Assembly: GCA_002407855.1 (NCBI GenBank)
Contig: DHPF01000012.1
Coordinates: 262,061 to 322,847 of the forward strand
Origin: Bacteroidales bacterium UBA5371
Lineage (GTDB): Bacteria > Bacteroidota > Bacteroidia > Bacteroidales > P3
DNA: 60,787 nucleotides
Direction: 5' to 3'
The notes below the pieces were generated by a model. The model did no database searches. It was not told where the DNA came from and worked only from the letters and a program-made list of their open reading frames with translations. Made by a program: the position numbers and the translations under genes. Numbering within the stretch: the stretch's first letter is position 1; each line of letters opens with the position of its first letter. This document shows positions 34,333-43,462 of the stretch, piece by piece.

Positions 34333-36501
34333 CTAATTATTATCTTCAAGCACATAACTTTCTATTATCTCTAATATATCATTACCATATTCCACCATTT
34401 TCTTTTTCCCAAATCCTTTAATTTTTAAAAGTTCTTTCTCTGTTTTAGGAGCAGCATTTACAATGTTTATTAGAGTCTTTTGATGTAAAATCATAAAGGC
34501 AGGAATATTTAACTCATCTGCTCTCATTCTTCGCCACTCTCTAAGAGCTTCAAAAAGCTCTTCATTTAGAATTTCTTGCGTTAAACCTTGTTGTGATTTT
34601 ATTTTTTCCTCCTTTGGAATATCTGCCTGCTTACTTATAGTTTGTAAATAGCTTTTAACAAATAGTTTTGGTTCTTTAATTAAGGATTTGTTTTTGTGGT
34701 TAAGGTATTTAGCAAATGAAAAATCTGATGTAATAGCTTCAAAAAATGTGAGTTTGAGATAAAGTTCATAGGAAATTGAAAGCAAATTATCTTCCCTTTT
34801 ATCTTCTATTTGTTTATTGTCAAACTCCATTGAAGATATTAGTTTAATTATATCTTTAACTCCCTCTAATTTAGAAGAAAAATAATCCTTTGCCTTGATT
34901 AGTCTTTCTATGGTATATTCATTAATTTCTTTTTGCAAAAGAAGTCGTATTTGATTTTCAAATCTTAAACTTACCTCTAAAACCTCTGTTTCAAAACTGC
35001 GTATCTTTTCATTAAGCAAATCACTTGCTTTTAAATATAGACCGAAGTAGTGATTATTGTTCAAATTCTTTAACTCATCTAATGCCCACTTCAATCCTTT
35101 AAAGCTATAAAGTTCTATGATATTATGTAAAATATATTGTAGCTTATCTTCTTGAAGTTTTTCATTTGTTGGAGCGTTTTCTTCTTGTCTAAGGTCAAAT
35201 TCATCAATTTGAGGGTCTTTTATAATAGAATTTGGGTCAAAAGGTGAAGTTAATATGATTCCTTCCAAACTCTTGCAACGGCTTAATGCAACATAAACCT
35301 GTCCAGCAGCAAAACTCTTATTAGAATCAATAATTACCTTATCAAAGGTTAATCCTTGGCTTTTATGGATTGTTATTGCCCATGCGAGCTTTAAGGGATA
35401 TTGCTCAAAAGTCCCAAGCACTTGTTCTTCTATCTCATTTGTGGTGTGATTAATGCTATAATGATAATTGTTCCATACATATTTCTTTACCTCAATATCT
35501 TCTTCATCTCCCTTACATCTAACAACAACACTATCTTCACTTAAATCAACAATCCTTCCTATTTTTCCATTATAATACTTTCTTTCATTAATTTCTCCAA
35601 CGTCATTTTTCACAAACATAACTTGGGCATCTTGTTTGAGTTCTAAGTCAAACTCGTTGGGGTAAGAAGATTCGGGAAATTCTCCTTCAACCACTGCTGT
35701 AAATTTATAAGAGGAGAAATCTATTTGACTAAGCTTATTTTCATTTATTCTATTAGCCTGATAGTTGTGTGTGCAAAGAATTACATAGCCATCATCTTCC
35801 GAAGGGTCGTAATCAATATTATTTCTCTCGTTCAAAAGTTCTATGGATTTCTCATCTAATTTGTTATTCCTAATCTTATTAAGGATACTTATGAATTTTT
35901 CATCTTTCTGACGAAATACTTTTTTTAGATTAATGGTAATAAAATTAGATCTTTTCAAAGCAAGTGATGAGAAAAAATAAGGTGTATCGTACCTATAAGA
36001 AAGCAATCCCCATTCATTGTCTTTGCAAACAGGAGGTAATTGTTGTAAATCTCCTATCATCAAAAGTTGAACTCCTCCAAATGGCTGGTCTTTTTTGTCT
36101 TTTCTAAATTGACGAAGGCGAAAGTCAATAGCATCTAAAAGGTCTGCTCTTACCATTGATATTTCATCAATAACAACTAAATCCAAACTTCTAATGATTT
36201 CTTTTTTTATTTTAGAAATCTTAAATTTACTATCCTTGTCCTTTTGTTCTGATTCTATAAAAGGCCCGAATGATACTTGGAAAAATGAGTGAATGGTTAC
36301 TCCTCCTGCATTTATTGCTGCAACTCCTGTGGGTGCAACAACAATCATCCTCTTGGAAGTGTTTTCTCTTAAATTTTTAAGGAAGGTTGTTTTTCCTGTA
36401 CCAGCTTTCCCTGTAAGGAAAATATTGGTATTCGTTTGCTCAACGTATAATTTTGCTAAATCAAGTTCTTTATTGGTTTCTAACCTTTCTTTTTCGTCCA
36501 T
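34333..36501 (-). CDS. Pif1-like superfamily 1 helicase with HRDC-like domain
   Basis: This is a DNA helicase of the RecD/Pif1 branch. Walker A GKAGTGKT is at 31-38, motif Ib is PTGVAAINAGGVTIHSFF, motif II DEIS is at 112-115, motif III is IGDLQQLPPV, and motifs V-VI are WAITIHKSQGLTFDKV and QVYVALSRCKS. The helicase core covers about 1-400. After a helical spacer, residues about 645-715 form an HRDC-like domain (FEALREWRRMRADELNIPAF, LLKIKGFGKKKM) as in RecQ. The length of 722 is normal for this bacterial group. It probably unwinds G4 or stalled forks. Confidence 0.92.
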   Translation of the reverse strand: MDEKERLETNKELDLAKLYVEQTNTNIFLTGKAGTGKTTFLKNLRENTSKRMIVVAPTGVAAINAGGVTIHSFFQVSFGPFIESEQKDKDSKFKISKIKKEIIRSLDLVVIDEISMVRADLLDAIDFRLRQFRKDKKDQPFGGVQLLMIGDLQQLPPVCKDNEWGLLSYRYDTPYFFSSLALKRSNFITINLKKVFRQKDEKFISILNKIRNNKLDEKSIELLNERNNIDYDPSEDDGYVILCTHNYQANRINENKLSQIDFSSYKFTAVVEGEFPESSYPNEFDLELKQDAQVMFVKNDVGEINERKYYNGKIGRIVDLSEDSVVVRCKGDEEDIEVKKYVWNNYHYSINHTTNEIEEQVLGTFEQYPLKLAWAITIHKSQGLTFDKVIIDSNKSFAAGQVYVALSRCKSLEGIILTSPFDPNSIIKDPQIDEFDLRQEENAPTNEKLQEDKLQYILHNIIELYSFKGLKWALDELKNLNNNHYFGLYLKASDLLNEKIRSFETEVLEVSLRFENQIRLLLQKEINEYTIERLIKAKDYFSSKLEGVKDIIKLISSMEFDNKQIEDKREDNLLSISYELYLKLTFFEAITSDFSFAKYLNHKNKSLIKEPKLFVKSYLQTISKQADIPKEEKIKSQQGLTQEILNEELFEALREWRRMRADELNIPAFMILHQKTLINIVNAAPKTEKELLKIKGFGKKKMVEYGNDILEIIESYVLEDNN

Positions 36502-36523
36502 TTCAAATGCTAATGACTAAATA

Positions 36524-38188
36524 CTAATCATTATTGATAACAAGTTTATTTATCCAAGTCTTTTCGCCAGAATTATATCTAATTATATAATGTCCTGAAC
36601 TAAGATTTTGAGAAGAAATAGAGTGATTAGTCTTATTAGCAGGGATAATTTCAGATAATATTATCTTGCCTAAATGGTCGTAAATGGTTACTTTGGTTTC
36701 GGTTTTTTGTGCAGAAAGGGTTATGTTTATAATGTTATTAGCAGGATTAGGAAATATCATTGATAATGTCTCTTCTTCTTTTAATACATCTTCAAGTGAA
36801 ACCGTAATATTATCATCTCCATTTAGCTCCATTACTCCTGTGTTACGCGGGTCTAACCATGGCTTTAATTGAGTGTTTGCCGTTGTTCCATTCTGATTCC
36901 AAGCGTAAGAAAACTTACCATAATAATCTAATTTGCTTGCAACCGGTGCAAAACAAGAGGATGAGCCTCCCGTTAAGGTTCCAACTATCTTGCTTGAAGA
37001 ATTAAATAATGGACTGCCTGAGGAACCTCCTTCGGTTATTCCAAAGCCATTTGCAGTTTTAACCCATTGTACTTTCCAATGAACATTTGCGGTATAACCA
37101 GGATAACTTGCTGTGGTTAGTGTGGAGTTGTATGTTGAAATCTTTTTAACATCTCCTTGTGGGTGATGGATACCTACCCCACTTGTTGAAGCAGAAAGTG
37201 TTCTTGTCCAACCATTCCAATAGGCATTAAAGTATGAAGGGATAGCGTTATTTAGTTGGAAAAGCACAAAGTCTGATTTTGTCCCTTTTGCTTTTACAAT
37301 TGTTCCTGTAAGAGTTCTATAACCAGGTTCAGATACATTGGTACATCCGGATGTTTGGTAATTGAAGTAGAATATAAATTGACTATAATATACTGCTGAC
37401 TGAACATTCTCAACGCAATGGTGAGCTGAAAGTAAGTATGGAAGCAAATCCCTATTAGTATTATTAACTAATGAGCCCGTACACCATCCAGTTGAGGTTT
37501 CATTCATCCTAATTTGAATCCTTGCAACACCTCTTTGAGCCTGCCTATAATTATTCCCTTCCGAACAATTAGCATTAACATTACAAGAGCCAGAGGAACC
37601 ATACTCCCCAAATTTAATATCATTTATCTTAATTTGGCAATCCCTATATGCATAACCTAATTCTGTGATTTCAATACTTGCCTGTTCTGTTATTGAATTA
37701 GGCTGAAAGTACTCTATAATCATTTCATCTCCATATATAAGTTCTGTTGCAAAAGTTTTTAATTCAATATTATTAATGGAAGTAAAAGCTCCTATTACCT
37801 GAGAATGGTCAGGGTTATATATGTATAATTCTCCTCCTTTTGGTAAATAAAAATTGCTCGAATACAAGCTTAAAGCCTGAGCTCTTGAAGAGGATAGTTT
37901 CAATATCCATAATCTTCCATCTTCTACTTCTGCCATATCTGCCTTTTCAAAGAAATCAACTTTTACTGGAATTATTACTCCAAATCTTCTTATTTTATTC
38001 ATACTTTCATCTGAATTATCCTGCTTAATAATAGTATCTAAGTCGGGTTGCTCAACTTCAATTGATGCTGTTAGCAAAACCGCTAAGTCTTTATACAAAA
38101 AAGACTTTGGAGTTCCTTCAATGCTCAATTGAGCAAAGGAAAAATTACACATTAGCAGTGTAATTACTAAAATATAAAACTTCTTCAT
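36524..38188 (-). CDS. Secreted trypsin-like serine protease, T9SS cargo
   Basis: A signal peptide spans 1-20. The catalytic triad is His257 (SAHHCVEN), Asp306 (KSDFVLF) and Ser390 (GGSSGSP), in a chymotrypsin-fold domain of about 200-440 that resembles lysyl endopeptidases (Achromobacter protease I type), with several cysteines (Cys202, Cys208, Cys236, Cys258, Cys282, Cys412). Residues 470-554 are a type IX sorting domain: MIFPNPANN, VTIYDHLGK, and a terminal KTWINKLVINND. It should be exported through the outer membrane and attached or released. P1 specificity is a guess. Confidence 0.92.
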   Translation of the reverse strand: MKKFYILVITLLMCNFSFAQLSIEGTPKSFLYKDLAVLLTASIEVEQPDLDTIIKQDNSDESMNKIRRFGVIIPVKVDFFEKADMAEVEDGRLWILKLSSSRAQALSLYSSNFYLPKGGELYIYNPDHSQVIGAFTSINNIELKTFATELIYGDEMIIEYFQPNSITEQASIEITELGYAYRDCQIKINDIKFGEYGSSGSCNVNANCSEGNNYRQAQRGVARIQIRMNETSTGWCTGSLVNNTNRDLLPYLLSAHHCVENVQSAVYYSQFIFYFNYQTSGCTNVSEPGYRTLTGTIVKAKGTKSDFVLFQLNNAIPSYFNAYWNGWTRTLSASTSGVGIHHPQGDVKKISTYNSTLTTASYPGYTANVHWKVQWVKTANGFGITEGGSSGSPLFNSSSKIVGTLTGGSSSCFAPVASKLDYYGKFSYAWNQNGTTANTQLKPWLDPRNTGVMELNGDDNITVSLEDVLKEEETLSMIFPNPANNIINITLSAQKTETKVTIYDHLGKIILSEIIPANKTNHSISSQNLSSGHYIIRYNSGEKTWINKLVINND

Positions 38189-38194
38189 AATAGT

Positions 38195-38776
38195 TTATTC
38201 TTTTTGTTTTATTTTATTATGTATTTCTAAAATTTGAGGCAATAGCATAGTCTTATTGTCGTGAAAGATGATAAAGTCAGCTCTCTTACATTTATCTTCA
38301 TTAGAAAATTGATTGCTCATTCTTTTTTCAATATCCTGCTTTGAAACCTTATCTCTTTTTAATGCTCTTTCAATTGCTATGTCTTTTGGTGTGGAAATGC
38401 AAATTGTTTTATCAAAATATTTTTCCCATCCTATCTCAAATAAAATAGCACTTTCTAAAATAACATAAGGTGCTTGTCTATTCTTGCTCCAAAGCAAGAA
38501 CATTTCAAGCACCTTAGGGTGAACCATAGAGTTTAATTTCTCTAACTTTTCTTTATCATTAAAAACAATGTTTGCTAAAATATTCTTATCTAGGACTCCT
38601 TTGTTGAAAACTTCTTGTCCAAAAACAGATACTATCTCCTCTAAAAAAGAAGTATCTTTATATAATTCCTTAGCATAGTTGTCTGAAAGAAAAACAGGAA
38701 TACCCAAATGTTCAAAAACAGAACATATTAAGCTTTTGCCACTTCCGATTAAACCTGTAAGACCAATTGTTTTCAA
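38195..38776 (-). CDS. coaE: Dephospho-CoA kinase
   Basis: This is the last step of CoA synthesis. The P-loop GLIGSGKS is at 8-15, LSDNYAKELY follows near 35, and the nucleotide-binding LESAILFEIGWEKYFD is in the middle. The start is TTG at 38776: no ATG is available before the P-loop, and the TTG gives the usual MKTIGLTG N-terminus. It is the last gene of the nusB-DUF1573-yajC-coaE operon. Length is 193. Confidence 0.95.
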   Translation of the reverse strand: MKTIGLTGLIGSGKSLICSVFEHLGIPVFLSDNYAKELYKDTSFLEEIVSVFGQEVFNKGVLDKNILANIVFNDKEKLEKLNSMVHPKVLEMFLLWSKNRQAPYVILESAILFEIGWEKYFDKTICISTPKDIAIERALKRDKVSKQDIEKRMSNQFSNEDKCKRADFIIFHDNKTMLLPQILEIHNKIKQKE

Positions 38777-38807
38777 TTGTTTTTATTAATAAAAGAGTTC
38801 TGTTAAG

Positions 38808-39134
38808 TTATCTCTTGACATTTGCCATATCAATAGCAACTGCTGACTTTTCTACTTCTATCTGAACATTATTAGCTATTTCAAGGATAATAGTTGTCTC
38901 TTTAACTTCAACAACTTTCCCGTGAACACCACTAATAGTAATTACATTTTGCCCTTTTTGAAGACTTTCTCTGAACTGCTTTTCTTTCTTCGCCTTAGCA
39001 CTTTGAGGGCGTATCATAAAGAAATAAAATATTACAACAACTGCAACAAGCATCAAAATTGAACTCCAACCAGCTCCCGAACCACCTCCTTGAGATGGCT
39101 GAGACATAAGTAGAACATTTAATAAATTCATCAT
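38808..39134 (-). CDS. yajC: Preprotein translocase subunit YajC
   Basis: This is an accessory subunit of the SecDF complex in the inner membrane. It has 108 residues: one transmembrane helix at about 25-42 (ILMLVAVVVIFYFFMIRPQ) followed by the cytoplasmic KEKQFRESLQKGQNVITISGVHGKV domain. It is in the conserved Bacteroidota order nusB-DUF1573-yajC-coaE, 31 bp from its neighbours. Confidence 0.96.
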   Translation of the reverse strand: MMNLLNVLLMSQPSQGGGSGAGWSSILMLVAVVVIFYFFMIRPQSAKAKKEKQFRESLQKGQNVITISGVHGKVVEVKETTIILEIANNVQIEVEKSAVAIDMANVKR

Positions 39135-39164
39135 TTTTTCTTTTTAATTATTATTTACGTTATT

Positions 39165-39584
39165 TTAATTTATATCTGCAACAATTCTCAGTTTTGTAGT
39201 TGCTGGAGTAGTATTAGCCAATACTGAAATCTCCTTTACAACCCTAAACTGATTGGTCCCTTCTGAATCATATCTTACTGTTATCTGACCTTCTTGATTT
39301 GGAGCAATGGGAGTTCGTGGATAGTCTGCCACTGTACAACCACAATTGCCCGTAACAGAAGAAATAATCAAATCGTTTTTGCCAGTATTCTTAAATTTAA
39401 AACTACAAGTAACCACTTCACCAGAGGAGAGTTTACCGAAATCAATCAAATCCTTTTCAAATTTAATTAAGGTGGAGTTTTCAATCAAACTCGCTGTAAC
39501 CTGTTGCTTATCCTTTGAACAAGAAACAAAACTAAAGAATAAAGCAGTAATTACTATTAATGTTAAGTATCTATTTTTAGACAT
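39165..39584 (-). CDS. DUF1573 lipoprotein
   Basis: It has a lipoprotein signal with lipobox FVSC (Cys22; LIVITALFFSFVS precedes it). The mature part is the DUF1573 immunoglobulin-like fold: FEKDLIDFGKLSSGEVV, FKFKNTGKNDLIISSV, GNCGCTV and NQEGQITVRYDS. The length of 139 residues fits a single domain. It lies in the nusB-yajC-coaE operon, conserved in Bacteroidota. The function is unknown. Confidence 0.9.
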   Translation of the reverse strand: MSKNRYLTLIVITALFFSFVSCSKDKQQVTASLIENSTLIKFEKDLIDFGKLSSGEVVTCSFKFKNTGKNDLIISSVTGNCGCTVADYPRTPIAPNQEGQITVRYDSEGTNQFRVVKEISVLANTTPATTKLRIVADIN

Positions 39585-39633
39585 AATACTTCAATTTTAA
39601 GTTAGGACAAAATCAGTCCTCTTTATCCATTTA

Positions 39634-40560
39634 CTATTCGTTAATATCTTCTTCTATTTTCTTAATCTTTCCCTTTGCCTTCAAATCAACCATCAATTTA
39701 TCCAATAAACCATTGACAAATAACTTACTCTTTTGAGTAGAAAACTCCTTGCTTAACTCTACATATTCGTTCAAAGTTACATTAACAGGTATCTCAGGAC
39801 AATATATTAACTCCGAAATACCCATTTTTATTATAATTGTATCCATTAATGCAACCCTATCAAGATCCCAATTCTTTACTCTTAAATGAATCATTTTAGT
39901 AAACTCTTCATCATTAATAATAGTATTTCTAATTAAACTTTCAATAAAGTTCTTATCTAAATCATCTAAATCATCAAGAATTAATTTGTCTTCACATTCC
40001 TTTAACTTCTTCAAAGATAGCTGAGCTATCAAATCATAATCACTTTCCCAAGAAAGGTTATATTCGCATATTAAATCAAAAAATTGTTCGTTTGCAATCA
40101 AATAGTTCTTAAACAACTGCACGACAATCAATCTTTCTTGAGCTATTGACTCCTTTATGCTAAGCATATAATTCTTATAACTCGCAGAAAGAATAAACTT
40201 ATTAAATATAGATTTTAAGACATCTCTTTGTTCAAAGAAATTAATTTTTAAAGCATTTATCCTCTTTTTTAAATCGTCATTTTCTATTAGAATTTTAAAG
40301 AAATCGTTTTCAACAAATTTTAAATTTGGGTTCAGGTCGCTTTCAGTAGGCAGCATCTTTTGTTTGCTTTCTTCTATCTTCTCTTGTGCAATCTTATGCA
40401 TTTCCAAAAGAGCAGCGAACAAATAAACCTGTAAATCGTTTAAAGAATAGCAACTATCAATTAGTTTTTTGCAGTGAACATCTACATTAGATGAGTCGTT
40501 AATTTTAGCAGCATAAAGTTCTTGAAGAACCTTAGACCTAAGAAAATGTCTATTAAGCAT
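39634..40560 (-). CDS. nusB: Transcription antitermination factor NusB
   Basis: It binds boxA RNA with S10 (NusE) in rRNA antitermination. The Bacteroidota form is long: an N-terminal extension (LNRHFLRSKVLQELYAAK and helices to about 170) and the NusB fold in the C-terminal 130 residues (SLIRNTIINDEEFTK, VALMDTIIIKMGISELIY, ELSKEFSTQKSKLFVNGLL). 308 residues is normal for the phylum. It heads the operon, with a -7 element 35 bp upstream. Confidence 0.95.
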   Translation of the reverse strand: MLNRHFLRSKVLQELYAAKINDSSNVDVHCKKLIDSCYSLNDLQVYLFAALLEMHKIAQEKIEESKQKMLPTESDLNPNLKFVENDFFKILIENDDLKKRINALKINFFEQRDVLKSIFNKFILSASYKNYMLSIKESIAQERLIVVQLFKNYLIANEQFFDLICEYNLSWESDYDLIAQLSLKKLKECEDKLILDDLDDLDKNFIESLIRNTIINDEEFTKMIHLRVKNWDLDRVALMDTIIIKMGISELIYCPEIPVNVTLNEYVELSKEFSTQKSKLFVNGLLDKLMVDLKAKGKIKKIEEDINE

Positions 40561-40594
40561 ATTTTTCCAATGAAAAATTATATAAATAAGATTG

Positions 40595-40602
40595 CAAAGA
40601 TA
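40595..40602 (-). promoter_or_regulatory. -7 element of the nusB operon
   Basis: TATCTTTG on the minus strand fits TAnnTTTG, 35 bp upstream of the nusB ATG. Confidence 0.55.
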
Positions 40603-40758
40603 ATAGATTTTTAGATTAAATAGACTAAAAAAGAAAAATAATCTATTCTAAAAATAAAGAACGTTTATTTGGATTATTCTCTGAGATAATTTTATTTTCC
40701 TCAAATCTAATTTTAAAAAGAGTTGAGCTATTTTAAATAAATCAGGTTTAATTTCAAT

Positions 40759-40797
40759 AAAAAAGCATAGACTAACCAAAATTAGTTAATCTATGCT
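40759..40797 (-). terminator. Rho-independent terminator of aqpZ
   Basis: A 13-bp stem (with one G-U pair) joins 40764-40776 and 40785-40797 around an 8-nt loop, followed on the minus strand by a T run (plus-strand A at 40759-40764). It lies just past the aqpZ stop at 40829. Confidence 0.85.
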
Positions 40798-40828
40798 ATT
40801 ATAGTTTTCTTACGTTTAAGGAAAAAGA

Positions 40829-41524
40829 TTATTTTGCAGCGTTTGCTTTTTGGAAAGCAATAAACTTCCATATTCCTGCTGCTAAGGCACCTCCTGCAAG
40901 TGGTGCAAGGACAAATATCCATAGTTGTTGTAAGGCAACTCCGCCTTCAAAAAGAGCTGGACCAACACTTCTTGCTGGATTTACTGAGGTTCCTGTAATT
41001 GGAATACAAACAATATGCACTAATACTAAGGTTAGTCCTATTGCTAAGCCTGCAAGTGATGAATTGCCTTTTGCACTATCGGTAACTCCCAAAACAACAA
41101 GCACAAAAATAAAAGTAAACACTAATTCAGCAATAAATGCCATCGCTATTGAGGAATTTGATGATACTGCATTGGCTCCTGTGGAAGTTGCGTATTCTGT
41201 TTGAGTTCCTGTGGAAACCAAAAGATAAATAATTGCAGAACCAATAAGAGCTCCGATAACTTGGAAAAGCATATACATTGCTGCATCTTTGCCATTCATT
41301 CTTCCTGAAAGCCACACTCCAAAGGTAATGGCTGGGTTAATATGACAGCCTGATATTCCTCCAATTGCATAAGCCATTGCTACAACTGAAAGCCCGAAAG
41401 CAAAAGCTACTGTTAATACTTGTGCAGTTGTACCAACTCCACCATTAAATACTGCGGCTCCACAGCCCATTAGAACTAATACCATAGTCCCAATCATTTC
41501 TGAAATGTACTTTTTCATATTCAT
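40829..41524 (-). CDS. aqpZ: Aquaporin Z-like water channel
   Basis: This is an inner-membrane water channel of six helices. Both NPA motifs are present: HINPAITFG near 60-68 and SVNPARSVGPA near 180-190. The narrower-pore Arg follows the second NPA, as in AqpZ rather than glycerol facilitators, and there is no GlpF-like insertion (231 residues). It is monocistronic, with promoter and terminator on either side, and is divergent from the SulP gene. Met3 is an alternative start. Confidence 0.95.
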   Translation of the reverse strand: MNMKKYISEMIGTMVLVLMGCGAAVFNGGVGTTAQVLTVAFAFGLSVVAMAYAIGGISGCHINPAITFGVWLSGRMNGKDAAMYMLFQVIGALIGSAIIYLLVSTGTQTEYATSTGANAVSSNSSIAMAFIAELVFTFIFVLVVLGVTDSAKGNSSLAGLAIGLTLVLVHIVCIPITGTSVNPARSVGPALFEGGVALQQLWIFVLAPLAGGALAAGIWKFIAFQKANAAK

Positions 41525-41568
41525 GATAATTTAATTTTAATATCCCAAAAGGATTGTTATTAATGGTG

Positions 41569-41576
41569 CAAATATA
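41569..41576 (-). promoter_or_regulatory. -7 element of aqpZ
   Basis: TATATTTG on the minus strand fits TAnnTTTG, 44 bp upstream of the first ATG. It is back to back with the SulP promoter. Confidence 0.5.
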
Positions 41577-41615
41577 ATAAAATTATTATTGAATGGTATA
41601 AATTTTATGTTAATT

Positions 41616-41644
41616 TTTGCTCAAAAATAATTTTACTATCTTTG
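41616..41644 (+). promoter_or_regulatory. Promoter of the SulP transporter gene
   Basis: TTTG at 41616-41619 and TATCTTTG at 41637-41644 are separated by 17 bp. This is a full Bacteroidota -33/-7 pair with the same spacing as at bamD. Confidence 0.7.
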
Positions 41645-41675
41645 CAGTCTTGTTTTTATTCATTATTTATAAGTG

Positions 41676-43409
41676 ATGGGGAAATTTAATATTGCAGACG
41701 TTTTTCAACCAAAGTTCTTCCAATTAATTAAGAATAGAGCCTATTCCAAAGAACTTTTCATTCAAGATTTTATTGCAGGTGTTATTGTTGGGATTGTTGC
41801 CATTCCACTTGCTATTGCTTTTGGGATTGCATCGGGAGTTTCTCCTGAGCAAGGGCTTATTACTGCAATTATAGGAGGTTTCATTGTTTCTTTCTTAGGA
41901 GGTTCTCATATTCAAATTGGAGGCCCAACAGGAGCTTTCATTGTTATTATTGCTGGTATTATTGCTGAGTTTGGCTTCACAGGACTTATTATTGCAACCG
42001 TTTTAGCTGGGATAATGTTAATAGCAATGGGGCTTTTCAAATTAGGAGATGTAATTAAGTTTATGCCTTTTCCTATTATTGTAGGCTTTACCTCTGGGAT
42101 TGCAGTTGTGATTTTCTCAACCCAAATAAAAGACTTCTTCGGACTTACCTCTGTTGCAGGAGGGGAATTGGTTCTTCCTTCTGAGTTTTTAAGCAAATGG
42201 GCTGTTTATTTCAAAAACTTTTCAACCATTAACCCTTGGGCAACTGCCCTTGCAGTAATTACTGTTGCCATAAGCTTTCTTTGGCAAAAGGTAACTAAGA
42301 AAATACCTGGCAGCATTATAGCAATAATAATATGTACCATTATTGCCATAATACTAAAAAATCAGTTTGGAATTGAGGTTACAACTATTGGGAGCAAATA
42401 TCCAGAACTCTCTGGGGGTTCTCCTTTACCCAAACCCATAGCTCCTCAAATAGATATGCATGCTGTTCGTATGCTTATTTCTCCTGCTTTTACCATTGCA
42501 ATGCTATGTGCAATTGAAAGTTTGCTTTCGGCTATGGTTGCAGATGGGGCAACAGGGAAGAAACACCATTCAAATACTGAGTTAATTGGGCAAGGTGTAG
42601 CTAATTTAGTTGTTCCTTTGTTTGGAGGGATTCCTGTTACTGGTGCAATTGCAAGAACAATGACCAACATCAATAATGGAGGGCGTACTCCTATTGCAGG
42701 AATTGTTCATGCGATTTTTCTTTTTCTTATTTTCTTATTTCTTATGCCTCTTGCCGCTTATATTCCTTTTGCTTCCTTGGCAGGAATCTTGGTTGTGGTG
42801 GCTTATAATATGAGCGAGTGGAGAAGTTTTAAAGGCTTACTAAAAAACCCTATATCAGATGTTATTGTACTTTTGGTTACCTTCTTTTTAACTGTTATAT
42901 TTGATTTAACTATTGCTATTGAGATAGGACTATTAATTGCAGCTATAACCTTTATTAAGCGAGTTATGGAAACATCCAGCATAAAGGTAATTGAGAATGA
43001 AATACAACGAACCGAAAATCAAGAAGACTTAGACTTAGAATACGAAAAGCTATCTAAGAAACTTGAAGTTTATGAAATAGATGGGCCTTTCTTCTTTGGC
43101 GTTGCAAACAAATTTGATGAAATTAACTACGAAATAAAGAATAAGCCAAAGGTTAGAATTATTAGAATGAGAAAAGTTCCTTTTATTGACTCAACAGGAA
43201 TAAAAAACTTATCAAATCTTTGTAATAAATCGAAAAGAGAAAAAATACAAATCATTCTTTCAGGAGTTAATTCCGATGTTTATAATACCTTAGAGAAGAG
43301 TGGTTTTATTGATAAACTGGGAAGAGAATTTGTTTTTGACCACATAAGTAAAGCAATGGATAAAGCAAATCAAATTATAAACCAACAGAATCAAGAGATA
43401 AAAAATTAG
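41676..43409 (+). CDS. SulP family anion transporter with STAS domain
   Basis: It imports an inorganic anion (sulfate, bicarbonate or similar), probably with Na+ or H+. The membrane part (about 1-430) has the SulP segments DFIAGVIVGIVAIPLAIAFG, QIGGPTGAFIVI, and GGIPVTGAIARTMTNINNGG. The STAS domain follows at about 455-560 (VRIIRMRKVPFIDSTGIKNL). The ATG at 41676 is preferred to the GTG at 41673. The last residues and the stop codon lie inside repeat array H. Confidence 0.93.
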   Translation: MGKFNIADVFQPKFFQLIKNRAYSKELFIQDFIAGVIVGIVAIPLAIAFGIASGVSPEQGLITAIIGGFIVSFLGGSHIQIGGPTGAFIVIIAGIIAEFGFTGLIIATVLAGIMLIAMGLFKLGDVIKFMPFPIIVGFTSGIAVVIFSTQIKDFFGLTSVAGGELVLPSEFLSKWAVYFKNFSTINPWATALAVITVAISFLWQKVTKKIPGSIIAIIICTIIAIILKNQFGIEVTTIGSKYPELSGGSPLPKPIAPQIDMHAVRMLISPAFTIAMLCAIESLLSAMVADGATGKKHHSNTELIGQGVANLVVPLFGGIPVTGAIARTMTNINNGGRTPIAGIVHAIFLFLIFLFLMPLAAYIPFASLAGILVVVAYNMSEWRSFKGLLKNPISDVIVLLVTFFLTVIFDLTIAIEIGLLIAAITFIKRVMETSSIKVIENEIQRTENQEDLDLEYEKLSKKLEVYEIDGPFFFGVANKFDEINYEIKNKPKVRIIRMRKVPFIDSTGIKNLSNLCNKSKREKIQIILSGVNSDVYNTLEKSGFIDKLGREFVFDHISKAMDKANQIINQQNQEIKN

Positions 43410-43457
43410 AATCAAGTTTCAGTAAATTAGAATCAAGAGATAAAAATTTAGAACTAA
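43387..43457 (-). repeat. TTGATTCTAA array H, 4 units of 21 bp
   Basis: AGAATCAA-type cores start at 43387, 43408, 43429 and 43450. The first unit encodes the last residues of SulP (QNQEIKN) and the second contains the stop codon's neighbourhood. The last unit, AGAACTAAG, ends 5 bp before the ATG of the permease gene, so the whole SulP-permease gap is repeat. Its AAGAGA could serve as a ribosome-binding site. Confidence 0.93.
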
Positions 43458-43462
43458 GAGAT

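Noticed and set aside
43410..43462. Cobalamin riboswitch before the BtuC-like gene
   Set aside because: The whole gap is repeat array H; there is no room for a riboswitch and none of its conserved elements is present.
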